Part shown: piece after piece, positions 1 through 13,168 of the stretch | How positions within the stretch are numbered: the first letter of the stretch is position 1 | Layout: each line of letters begins with the position of its first letter | NCBI RefSeq assembly: GCF_000090795.2 | Contig: NW_003546377.1 | Location: forward strand, 90,741 to 121,954 | Direction of reading: 5' to 3' | Length of the DNA: 31,214 nt | Origin: Amphimedon queenslandica | Lineage: Eukaryota > Porifera > Demospongiae > Haplosclerida > Niphatidae | Notes under the pieces: model-generated | What the model was told of the DNA's origin: nothing | Seen by the model: only the letters and a program-made list of their open reading frames with translations | The model's database searches: none | Position numbers and translations under genes: made by a program

Positions 1-4182
<4,182 letters not shown>

Positions 4183-4712
4183 TGCAAAATTTATTTTAGG
4201 ATCTAAGAAATAGTCGGACTGAAATTTATTTATATAATAAATGGGAAAGGGTTGAAACAGGAACTGATTGACATTGAATAACAATCACAGTTGGTGCATT
4301 GGTCCACCAAAATGAAAATGGCCACTATCTGTTTATTGTTACTGTACTACATGGGTATCAAAGTCTACTATTTTAAAACTAATTTTAACAAAATTATTAT
4401 TCATAAAAGTTCTTTTAAAATGATTTTTAAGAATGTGTGTTTTTAACAAATAAATCTATGCTTCTGATGTTGCAGACACTAATCTAAAAGTGGGAAGTCA
4501 TTATTAGTTGCCCTAATTATACTCAGTCTTTAGCAGATGCTGATTATGAATAATTATGCTTATGCATCTGGTCCATTTGTTCTAAATGTTGAATATTGTA
4601 TTGTAAACAATAAACTTAAAAGAGAAAGAGAGATACACAAAAGAACAGGAATACACTAAGGAGTATAAAACAGGGTTAATCAAATTGCATCACTATTATA
4701 CCATCAAGAGTA
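4183..4712. other. Upstream region of the SRCR gene, no feature recognised
   Basis: AT-rich sequence with no supported exon on either strand. It should hold the promoter of the SRCR gene, but no clear TATA or other element could be assigned by eye. Confidence 0.4.
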
Positions 4713-4911
4713 GTTAGCAAAAAATTTTCGAGGGCTGTAAATTTTGTGAATTTGCCTTAAAATTTATTTTGCGGAATTATCTTTTGCGAATTAATACCAT
4801 CTGCTATTTTGTGCCCCAATAAAAATTTCTCAGAAGTAATTTCCGCAAATCTTCATAAAATTGCAATATCCACAAAATTTACTGCCCTTGAAAATTTTTC
4901 TGTGGTTAACT
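4713..4911. mobile_element. Foldback MITE, ttttcgaggg type
   Basis: The left arm (ttttcgagggctgtaaattt, near 4725-4744) is repeated inverted at the right (aaatttactgcccttgaaaa, near 4877-4896), with matching gttag/gttaac outer sequence. The inner part contains further (t)tgcgaa / ttccgcaa complementarity. The left arm closely resembles the start of the element at 30440-30624. Confidence 0.7.
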
Positions 4912-6618
4912 TTGTAATATCCTATCATTGTGGTTAGTCTTTACACTTAAGTATACCATTATGGCAATACATAGTGACCTATCATTGTGATTAGTCTGTG
5001 GTTAACTATGTAAACAGTAATGACTACATTAACCATAAATACTATAAATCATTCTATTATTATTATTATTATTATAAAGAAAGAAAAAACACAATACAAC
5101 ACAACACAAACACAATAAAACACAATAAGGACAAAACAAGAAAGAAGTGAAACAAAACAAAACGAAAGATTAAAGAAACAATACTATTATTATTATTATT
5201 TATAATAGACTTTACAGCACAAAAACAAGAGTCAAACAACATAGGAATAATCCTAGTGTGTGCTTTAAGGGAACCCAGTAAATACACTGGGCTCTTATTG
5301 CAACACTGCATTCAAAGTGGGGGCCTGGGAGGCTCTAGCCACCTCCCCCAGATTCTTAACTACATAAAAACTGAAACTTATAGGCATTACACAGGTTTTT
5401 CAGTTTATAACTACAATAATAACTATATAATTATTTGAGTAACTGATAATATTGAACAGAAATAGACACTAGATCTATGTGCATGTAAGATTAATACATA
5501 ACAAAAATTACACAGTGAAGACCTATAGAAGCAAGTTCAGACCATATAAAAATTTGGGGCTCCAACAATTGCAAAAGGTGGGAGGCTTCTTGGATTTGGA
5601 TCTCCAGCCCACAATCAGTGCCGGATGTCACCTCGGATGTCACAGTATGTTTCAAAAAATTGTTTCAAGTTTAAAGCTTGCTTTTTTAAATGTATAAGTG
5701 CTTGCTTTTTTAAATGTATAAGTACTTGCCTCTTTTGGATCAGGCTCAGTCCAGCCTCAAACTCTTATGAAAGTACTCTGCAAACAGTCACCCATCCCAT
5801 CACATTTGGAATTTAGAAAAGGGGAGGTGCTTGTAGATCTACACTGTCTATAGACCATGTTCGAGGATATTCTAAATGGATCTGTAATCATTCTTTCTTT
5901 CATTATAAAACTTCCTCAGGTATGGACAACATACACAATGAAACGTACGAAAGGTGTCAGCTTAAGAGGATACTGGATGGAATTATTTGGGTAAATTGCT
6001 TGGTAAACAGGAACCCGGTCTATCGAGTAGTCTATTTTATTGTTTAGGTATGTTATTATGGTTTCATACTGCTTTCATAATAAATATCCAATTAAGAATT
6101 ACCTTGATGTTCTTCTTTGTTCCATTCAATGTAAGTTAGTACATGTATACAATAGCTTTTAAGCTGTAAAGTTTTTTGTTTTATTTCTTGGGGTGTATGA
6201 AGGGGTGGGGCCAGACTACTTGCCATGCAAATGAGATTTTAATGATATTCACTGAGCTGTATTTAGACAGCCATCATTGTACATTCATACTACCCATGCT
6301 GTCGATCCCCTCGGCACTAAGACATTTCAAGGAATAATATTATTGTTCCAATGATAATTATTATGGTATTCCCCACCATGTAAATTACTAACAGAAAGAA
6401 GGCCAGGGTCAAATGTGACAACACTGGTTTTGCCATTTCTAGGAGTGCTGCATGCTATTTTGTCAACTCATCATAATTGGAAATTGCCAAAAAAATAGAA
6501 AAAGGCAAATAAATTTTAAATGCTAATGTAATGATTGCTTTTAAAAGTACCATTCAAAAGCTGTCAAGGCAAAATAACATTTTTCCCAAATTGAAATTTT
6601 TTAAACCATGGCCTTGAC
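4912..6618. repeat. Non-coding stretch with simple and short tandem repeats
   Basis: No gene is supported. It holds (att)n runs near 5056-5077 and 5181-5203, an AC/AAAC-rich purine tract at 5080-5165, and a perfect 24-bp unit repeated twice at 5676-5699 and 5700-5723. Sequences around 4945-5010 repeat parts of 4015-4050 (attatggcaatacata) and themselves (ctatcattgtg). Plus-strand open frames here are short and have no recognisable domain. Confidence 0.5.
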
Positions 6619-7012
6619 CAGGGTTTTCCACAAAGCATGCTAAGTGAGCTAAAAAGATGCAGAGCCTAAAATTACATTCAAACAATGTTCAGACATTATG
6701 TGTCAACATTGCTTAATTTGATCTGTCATTATTTTTATTGAAACGGTCTGTTAGGTTGGACAGGGTTTTGCCACAGGATTGTGGTATAGCCCTTATGTAG
6801 CCACTTGTCCCAGTACCATAATACATGTTATTTAGGCAAAAAAAATCAAAAGGAGAGAATTTTCCGTTCTTATAATTTTTTCTGATGAATTTGCCATATA
6901 CCCTCAAATAAAAGCCAGGTGCAAATAAATGCCAGGTTAGCAATAAAATGGAACTATAAATGCGCAAATTTAGCCTTTCACCAACATAGATGCTTTGTAG
7001 GTACCTCCTTAA

Positions 7013-7158
7013 GCCTGGTTTACACTCAACGAAACAGTCAAAAAAACGTGGGCGATTTGACCTTTTGACGCAAAAACACTTTGAAGTTGATGCAAAATTG
7101 GTCAAATTTCAATTTAGCATTCATTTGTGTTGCATTTTATAGCAAGTGTAAACCAGTC
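7013..7158. mobile_element. 146-bp MITE with TTAA target duplication
   Basis: TTAA at 7009-7012 and 7159-7162 flank an element whose ends are GCCTGGTTTACACT and the complement AGACTGGTTTACACT. A TTAA duplication is the hallmark of piggyBac-like elements, so this is a likely piggyBac-type MITE. No coding capacity. Confidence 0.7.
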
Positions 7159-7164
7159 TTTAAG

Positions 7165-7216
7165 CTTCCTGAAGTCACTTGCTTGAGGTCCCAGGTTCGA
7201 ATCCCGCTGTTGACTC
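7165..7216 (+). repeat. tRNA-like 3' half (B-box), probable SINE or tRNA fragment
   Basis: GGTTCGAATCC at 7194-7204 is a perfect RNA polymerase III B-box, followed by cgctgttgact. No A-box or cloverleaf can be built upstream because the TTAA-type MITE ends at 7158, and the T-stem is imperfect. It is best read as a truncated tRNA-derived repeat. Confidence 0.4.
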
Positions 7217-7252
7217 AAGTTTTATTTTATTTCGAAAAATTTTTAAGGTAGG

Positions 7253-7653
7253 GTAGGAGCACATTTTTACTATTATAGTTAAACCACACCCGTCTAGTAA
7301 AATGGTTACCAATGTGAAGATTAGAAGTTGTTAGTGTTTACCACTCAAAATGCTATGCTAGGAGCAGAGTTATTGAAAGAAGTTGAATAGATAAGTATGC
7401 TACCCTGAAATTTTAGCTATTTTAAAGTAGAATAATCTCTCAATCAAGTGCAGCAAGTCTCGGTAGTAACTTGATTCAGAGATAATTCACTACTGTAAAT
7501 AGCTAAGATTATAGGGTACATTGTAGCATACTTATTTTTTCAAATTCTTTCAATAATTATGTTGCTGGCATAGCATTTTGAGTTGTAAACAGCTTCTTAC
7601 ACTGGTAGCCATTACTAGACGGGTGTGGTTTAACTTGTGCTAAAAATAGTAAC
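7253..7653. mobile_element. Long foldback (about 400 bp, arms about 180 bp)
   Basis: The left arm (gttaaaccacacccgtctag... caaaatgctatgc, 7279-7360) is mirrored by the right arm (gcatagcattttgagttg... actagacgggtgtggtttaac, 7567-7635). Further matches converge on a centre near 7455. Pairing of the arms is imperfect but continuous over most of the length. No open frame. Confidence 0.7.
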
Positions 7654-8207
7654 AACATTAAGATATGCAGGCACAAGCTTTTGCTGTTATTTTAATTAAT
7701 TGCGTGGGAGTTTTGCGCTCCTACCTTGCTTTTTTTATGGGCTCCTGGAAATAGATACCTGGGCTTTTATTTGAGGAAATATGGTACATGTTTTTATGCT
7801 CTTTAGTTTGAGCTGAGTCCAATTTAAATTGAATTTTTGAGAATTTTTAAACTCACTAAAAAATCAGGCCAAAGTGCCTTGTACTATAGGATACAGATTT
7901 TTGGCCAAATTTCATCAAAAATAAAAAGTAGAGAACATTTTTGTACTTTTTTATACATGTTTTTCATACTGTGTAGAAAGTTTGATTTGATTTTGGCTTT
8001 GCAAAGAATTTCCTCCTATGGCAAGAGCTGGCCAAAGACATGTATAGTACACAGACTTGTTCTAATTTTTAAATAACTTTAAAATTTGTAAAATAACATC
8101 CAATTTTTATTCGATTTAGCCGTACAACACAAAAAACATGTATACATACTTAAAAAAACTCTCAGCTAGCAATTAATAAAAATACCCTGTAATAGTATAT
8201 GATATTT

Positions 8208-8444
8208 GTGACCATAATTGACAAAAGGTACCTTATGGCGGATTTTAAAATTCATCATTATAATAAAAAATATCAACCTGTGACTTCTCTGTTGGACATC
8301 TATTGTGTTTAAAAGTTGCATAGTAACTTTTTGCATCCTGTAGAGTAATTTTATGATAAATAGAGCTCAGGAAGTTGGATTTTCTTGGCTATAAAGACGA
8401 ATTTCACTACCCGCCATAAGGTACCTTTTGTCAATTATGGTCAC
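8208..8444. mobile_element. 237-bp MITE with perfect 34-bp terminal inverted repeats
   Basis: Bases 8208-8241 (starting gtgaccataattgacaaaag) are exactly complementary to 8411-8444 (ending cttttgtcaattatggtcac). The perfect ends suggest a young copy. Flanks are both AT-rich (attt on each side), so the target duplication cannot be fixed by eye. Confidence 0.85.
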
Positions 8445-8537
8445 ATTTTGTCAAATTTTTGAGTAAACTTTAAAATTCACTGACTGCATTAGCACTATGC
8501 CAAAATTTTGTGAGAAACTCAAACCCTGCCCTTGACC

Positions 8538-9492
8538 AAAATTTGATCATTTTGCATCTTTTACTAAATAATTTTATTATTATCAGTTAGAACTTATATT
8601 TTATGCAAGAATTGATTGAATAAAATAATTTAAATAACTTTATTTTTGTAGCTGCCATCATTGTTTTTTTAGTAATATTATACAAAGGAGGTAAAGCTTT
8701 CAGTCTTGAAAATAAAGCATGTATCACATGGTTAGTTACTATTTGAATTGTTATTATTATTGTTATAAATTTCTGTTCCAGTATCATTTTGTTCCTGTTG
8801 TCTGCACTGCTACACTTCATACCAAATACAGTTTTTTCAATCCTTCTGGTCAGTAGCTATTGTACATGTCCTTTATCATTAACATTTTAATGTATGTAGC
8901 TGAGTCGAATACCTGTGATGTCCCTTAGCAAGTGCTTGCACATTCAAGCACTTTATTCCAGTAAGACATCTGCTAATGTTAGTGCCTTAACATGGGGTAT
9001 TTCTGCTTATAATTGCTTTGGTAAGTGATATTAATGCACTTTATGAATTTCATTCCTAATTTTCAGTTCGTGTGTGGACTTCACTGTATAATTTGAATGA
9101 TTATATAGTCACTGCCAGTTATCTGACTAATGCAGTACTCAATAGTGTTTTACTCATTGAATGTTTATATTATCGCTTTTATTAGTCTCATTGTGTACAA
9201 GTATTTTACATATTTTTGTCAATTCAATTTCAATATGAAGCCTAAAAATTCAAGACTGAATACTAGCTGCTTTGCAATTTCAAAAAAGATACAAGTACAA
9301 TATATTTTATTATTTGTAATCAAATCAAAAAAAGAGATTGTAAAACTAGACGATTTAAAGACAAAAAATAATTATCGTTAAATTGGTTAACTTGTCAAAA
9401 ACTACAATAACTATTTAGAATAATTGCTAGCTAAAAATTAGACAACCAAAGAAAAGTATGCACACATTTACTTGTAAATTTATGCCGCCAAG
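8538..9492. other. Intergenic stretch, nothing recognised
   Basis: AT-rich sequence downstream of the beta-helix gene. A plus-strand frame at 9130-9381 is dominated by Ile/Phe/Tyr/Lys codons as expected from base composition and has no domain signature, so it is not called. Confidence 0.4.
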
Positions 9493-10083
9493 TTAGTCAG
9501 CTGAAGATTCCAGTAAAGGTTCACGTAACCTAGGAATCACAGTAGTTGGTACAGTAGTCTTAGGAAGTGGTTCAGTTGCACTTTCCTTTAACTGCACTGT
9601 CTTGTGCTTTCTCATGCTCATTTTAATTTTTGTCCAAGGGACACAAATATACACATGATAGACCATTATAGCTAAGAAACTAATCAAACTCAGTGACAGT
9701 GTGGTACCAATACCTACTCTTGTACTCTGTCTCGAAAGATCAGGCGCTCTACTATTGTCCCTACAATTTTGAGTCAAGGATCCACGAGTAACATAGCAAA
9801 TGATTAGAAGACAGACAAGGTATGATATATCAAGACTCTGAATTTTTTTATTTTTGTACACTGAAACATAGCTCATTGTTATTATAAGAACTGCCGTTAG
9901 TGCCACTAGAACCCCCAAAGTAACTTCACTCACTGGATCCAATGCTGCAACTGTAGATAGCATAATCACAATCCTGGCAAGTAAAAGCAAACCAGGCCAG
10001 ATACGAAACATGTCAGTATGTGGACCTGCATAAGCATCAAAGAATGGCTTTAATTTAGGTATAAACTGGTGCAAATGCTCCAT
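9493..10083 (-). CDS. C-terminal membrane segment and tail (part 3), shifted frame
   Basis: Begins next to MEHLHQFIPKLKPFFDAYAG in the minus-one frame relative to part 2 and carries three or four hydrophobic helices, then a basic loop and a tail of about 45 residues ending LLESSAD. A single missing base near 10083-10090 would join it to part 2. The internal ATG is not evidence of an independent gene. Confidence 0.7.
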   Translation of the reverse strand: MEHLHQFIPKLKPFFDAYAGPHTDMFRIWPGLLLLARIVIMLSTVAALDPVSEVTLGVLVALTAVLIITMSYVSVYKNKKIQSLDISYLVCLLIICYVTRGSLTQNCRDNSRAPDLSRQSTRVGIGTTLSLSLISFLAIMVYHVYICVPWTKIKMSMRKHKTVQLKESATEPLPKTTVPTTVIPRLREPLLESSAD

Positions 10084-11597
10084 TTAGAACGACAAAGTTC
10101 CCATAAAGGAAAAAACAATAGGAACAATGTATATGGAACAAATAGTACTACCAGTACTATTAATGCAATAATGAAAAGAACCAAATGGCAGCCAGACAAG
10201 TATGGCTCAGCATTGTTAAACCAAACAGCACCAATTGATCTACATGTTGAAACTGGATTAACAAATATGAAAATCGAAATCAGTGTACGAAGGATTTTAG
10301 TGTACGAGAGAAGTAGAAGAGTACATAAAACAGGAACTGCATTGTTACCAATCAACTGTGAAAGCTTCGATGATCTTTGACTGAGCATAATGATTAGAAA
10401 AATTAAGAACCAAAGGTAAAATGGAAAAACAAATTGTAGGCCAGTTTTAGTACATGTAGTCATGCCAGCATAAAAACAAATCTCAATCCCAAAATCCAAA
10501 TTAATCCAAGAAATGAACTGGCTTAATACAGGAAAATTATCAAGACCAAAAAACAATGGCTGGTATATCTTAACAACATTAGTGGAAAACAGTAGTCCAT
10601 TGATAGTACCAACAGTGACTGTTAAATTAAGAGCAATTAGTAGAACAACAAGTGCCAGACCAGCCAACGAGAATGGAATGAGAAGTGCAAGATAATCATT
10701 ACTACAGTCTCCACATTTATTAGAGCCTAACATAAGACTTAGACCTTCTTTACATTTTCCACACAATAGACCAGACCTATTTAGAGCACACTGCCTATTG
10801 GGATCACTCAATGGAAGAGTTATTGATGAATGTATGCAATAATCATATGGACATTCATCATTTATAGCTGTACAATTTTCATATACCCCCAACCAACTTA
10901 TTCCTTCTTTTGTCACAGTAGCTGTGACACCATTGCAATCAGTAGTAAATGATAGGATATTATCATCACATTCACAAACCTGTGACTGTTGTGATAGATA
11001 GGTGCCAGGTAAGCAAGGGTTGACATTAACATTGATAGTAAGTGGAGGTTGAAAAAAGTTAGTCTCAAAATCAGTTAGTGTCACATTTATTGTCATTTTA
11101 TCAGGATCACTACCCTCAACTGTGACCTCTTGAGTGAGATTAATGCACACAGCTGATGATATATTGTGATTAGATGGTGTTCTAGTACCAATTGAAACAC
11201 TAACAGTGCCGGTTGTTGTATTATCATGCTGTCCAACTACAGCAACAATAAAAGGAACACTCTCTCCTGGTGTAGCTGACGCTGTCAAACTTTTGAGACT
11301 GCAATCAGGAGTGGCAGTATCATCACAAAAACAAACTTTTCGTGGACCTGATGATATGATAGAGAGCCCTGTTTGATTCACAAAAGTGCTAATGTCGGTA
11401 AACTGATGTTCAGTTATACTATTCTTACCTTGTAGGCATTTGCTTGTTGCTCCTCCGTAAAGGACTGAGCCAGCAATGTCAGCAGTGTTGTTCTCAAAAT
11501 AAAAATACTTATGAGTGTCATCATTGATCTGTAACTGATAAAAACAACGATAAACTACTTGCTCTTTATCAGAATGAATTCCAGGTCCCAAAATCTG
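10050..11597 (-). CDS. Cys-rich and membrane segment (part 2), no start codon of its own
   Basis: In frame with part 1 and without a credible ATG at its head, so it is a continuation and not a separate gene. After about 190 residues of ectodomain come clustered Cys (CKEGLSLMLGSNKCGDC) and then at least five hydrophobic helices (for example LALLIPFSLAGLALVVLLIA). The frame diverges from the expected family sequence after FFPLWELCRSK at about 10083 and stops at 10050. Confidence 0.7.
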   Translation of the reverse strand, partial: QILGPGIHSDKEQVVYRCFYQLQINDDTHKYFYFENNTADIAGSVLYGGATSKCLQGKNSITEHQFTDISTFVNQTGLSIISSGPRKVCFCDDTATPDCSLKSLTASATPGESVPFIVAVVGQHDNTTTGTVSVSIGTRTPSNHNISSAVCINLTQEVTVEGSDPDKMTINVTLTDFETNFFQPPLTINVNVNPCLPGTYLSQQSQVCECDDNILSFTTDCNGVTATVTKEGISWLGVYENCTAINDECPYDYCIHSSITLPLSDPNRQCALNRSGLLCGKCKEGLSLMLGSNKCGDCSNDYLALLIPFSLAGLALVVLLIALNLTVTVGTINGLLFSTNVVKIYQPLFFGLDNFPVLSQFISWINLDFGIEICFYAGMTTCTKTGLQFVFPFYLWFLIFLIIMLSQRSSKLSQLIGNNAVPVLCTLLLLSYTKILRTLISIFIFVNPVSTCRSIGAVWFNNAEPYLSGCHLVLFIIALIVLVVLFVPYTLFLLFFPLWELCRSKWSICTSLYLN

Positions 11598-12992
11598 TTA
11601 TACATTTATTGCTCCTCCACTATTGCTAGCATGATTGTCAGTAAATCTTAGTATTGAGCCAGGAGCAAGAAATAAGAAAGATGTTGAGATCATAAAAATT
11701 CCACTGCCTTTATAAGCCAAGTTATTATGAAAAATGTTGATCCCATAAAAAGTAACGTAGGTATCAGTGATTGCAAGACCACTACCCTCATTGTTGCTAA
11801 TATTGCAGTTACTAATGACCACACTTTTGCCACTAAAAATTGCAATAATTGGGGTTTCATAAGTAGCTTCACTGATAGTATTTCTATCAAATGTAACATT
11901 GTGTACCATAATATGAAGCTGTTTATTGGCAAATGGATCTATGTTTATAAATAGTGCACTGCCAGAGATCCCCGAATTATGGCTTAATGTTGAAGAATTA
12001 AGATGAAATGTACCAGAAAAAGAACCAAATGATGCTATGTTTATTCCAACGAGTTTATTAAACGATACAAAACAGTTTGTCATGTATATAGATGGACTAT
12101 AGCTATGTTCATTATCAAGAGTTGTATCATGATATAGTACTAACCCATATAAACTGCCAGTAGTTTTAAGACCAGTAACAAACAAATCATAGAGATTGGT
12201 AGAGCTTTTTACAAAAACGTTAGCTACTGAGTTATTGGCAGTGTAAAGACAATTCAAATGTATGCTAGTATTGTATTTATTCTGAGAGTTATCAAACCTT
12301 AGTCCAATGTAACGATTGTGTGTAATGTTTGTATGATTCATAACAAATTTTGTAAAAGACCCAGATCTAATTAACGAGACAAACATAACAGTAACAGTAG
12401 ATGATTCATTGTTAGGACTACCATCATGATTGTTGTGATAAAAAGAAGAAAAAATAATGTGACAATTGCTCACTTCAACTGTGGCTAATGCACCTCCAGG
12501 GCTATCTTGTATTGACAGGTATTGTAGTGTAACATTCACTGAATATGATGTACAAATTGCACTGGAAGTAAAAGTATTAGAATCAGAATTAAATACTCTT
12601 CCACAGCCTTTAAATGTTAAATTCCCAATCTGTATATTGTCACAAATTGCAAACGCAACAGTTACATCTTTAGCGCATTGTATCACTACTGGTGATTCAA
12701 GTACAGTTTCATGTGGTCCTTCTTTCATTTCTCCTATTCCCTGAAATGATATATTTAATCTCCTGACAACATCTATACTGCTGTTTAAAGAGTGTGTACC
12801 AGGCAGGTAATAGAAAACCGATCCTACACTAAATGGTGTGGGTTCAGTAGAACACATGTATTCATCCAAAGTAAGGCAAGGGGAATCATTAGGACACAGA
12901 GAAGAGTTACCATTTGGATGAAAATATACATCTTGTCCAAAGAGAAGAGGACACTGAGTGGCTACAAACAAAAGGAAGAGCAACCTAGACAT
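11598..12992 (-). CDS. Beta-helix ectodomain segment (part 1) ending at an in-frame TAA
   Basis: 464 codons from ATG at 12992. Residues 1-20 form a signal peptide (MSRLLFLLFVATQC start). A short Cys-bearing segment (NSSLCPNDSPCLTLDEYM) follows, then repeated short strands such as CHIIFSSFYHN and NCNISNNEGSGLAI, with many N-x-S/T sites, typical of secreted or cell-surface beta-helix proteins. It ends GGAINV-stop; the reading frame continues unbroken after the stop, so the TAA probably replaces a sense codon. Confidence 0.75.
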   Translation of the reverse strand: MSRLLFLLFVATQCPLLFGQDVYFHPNGNSSLCPNDSPCLTLDEYMCSTEPTPFSVGSVFYYLPGTHSLNSSIDVVRRLNISFQGIGEMKEGPHETVLESPVVIQCAKDVTVAFAICDNIQIGNLTFKGCGRVFNSDSNTFTSSAICTSYSVNVTLQYLSIQDSPGGALATVEVSNCHIIFSSFYHNNHDGSPNNESSTVTVMFVSLIRSGSFTKFVMNHTNITHNRYIGLRFDNSQNKYNTSIHLNCLYTANNSVANVFVKSSTNLYDLFVTGLKTTGSLYGLVLYHDTTLDNEHSYSPSIYMTNCFVSFNKLVGINIASFGSFSGTFHLNSSTLSHNSGISGSALFINIDPFANKQLHIMVHNVTFDRNTISEATYETPIIAIFSGKSVVISNCNISNNEGSGLAITDTYVTFYGINIFHNNLAYKGSGIFMISTSFLFLAPGSILRFTDNHASNSGGAINV

Positions 12993-13168
12993 ATCAGGCT
13001 AGCTTTCTCTGATCATGAGATTGTTTTGATAGGACTATCTATCTTATCATGCAATTTACACATACAGCTGTCAATCAATCATTTAGATTAACTTAATGAG
13101 TAGCCTTATTTGGCTGGAAAAAATTAATAATTATTATGACACCTGAAACCAATACCAAACAATTTTAG

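Larger units (their letters stand above)
6894..7784. mobile_element. Inverted-repeat element with cctcaaataaaagcc ends
   Basis: The sequence near 6894-6930 (catataccctcaaataaaag) recurs inverted at 7760-7784 (cttttatttgaggaaatatg). The interior contains a TTAA-flanked MITE, a tRNA-like segment and a long foldback, so it is itself a nest. Exact ends are approximate. Confidence 0.5.
6619..8528. mobile_element. Composite element with hAT-like ends and nested insertions
   Basis: The left end CAGGGTTTTCCACAAAGCATG and the right end (complement of TTTTGTGAGAAACTCAAACCCTG) form imperfect terminal inverted repeats. The flanking 8-mers gccttgac (6611-6618) and cccttgac (8529-8536) agree at 7 of 8 bases, as expected for an 8-bp target duplication of the hAT type. 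Related ends occur at 17059 and at 24561. No transposase frame is visible; smaller elements listed separately are nested inside. Confidence 0.6.
9493..12992 (-). pseudogene. Sponge-type beta-helix / multi-pass membrane protein gene, intronless, with a stop and a frameshift
   Basis: Three adjoining open frames make one protein of about 1,170 residues. Part 1 (12992-11601, 464 codons) has a signal peptide ending near LLFGQ and an N-glycosylation-rich region of short Ile/Val/Asn repeats with the pattern of a right-handed beta-helix. Part 2 (11597-about 10083) continues in the same frame after a TAA at 11600-11598, through a Cys-rich segment with NRSGLLCGKCKEGLSL into several hydrophobic membrane segments. 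Part 3 (about 10083-9493) continues in another frame with LKPFFDAYAGP, more membrane segments and a basic, Ser/Thr-rich cytoplasmic tail. Similar proteins are abundant in sponges; their function is unknown to me. Both lesions are in otherwise well-preserved sequence, so this is a young pseudogene, a null allele, or a region with two base-call errors. It starts 176 bp downstream of the stop of gene A on the same strand. Confidence 0.7.

Noticed and set aside
5256..5816. Three overlapping plus-strand frames of 60-72 residues
   Set aside because: They overlap a 24-bp tandem repeat and simple sequence and show no domain signature.
7165..7216. Functional tRNA gene
   Set aside because: Only the B-box is present; no acceptor stem, D-arm or anticodon arm can be built.
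9130..9381. Plus-strand 83-residue frame
   Set aside because: Residue composition follows AT-richness, with no recognisable motif or splice context.
11589..11597. Very short 9-bp intron (gtataacag) that would remove the in-frame TAA
   Set aside because: Although it has GT and AG ends, nine bases is far too short for splicing; a nonsense change or base error is more likely.
10069..12744. Plus-strand frames opposite the beta-helix gene
   Set aside because: They are shadows of the minus-strand coding sequence, which has a signal peptide, Cys modules and membrane helices.
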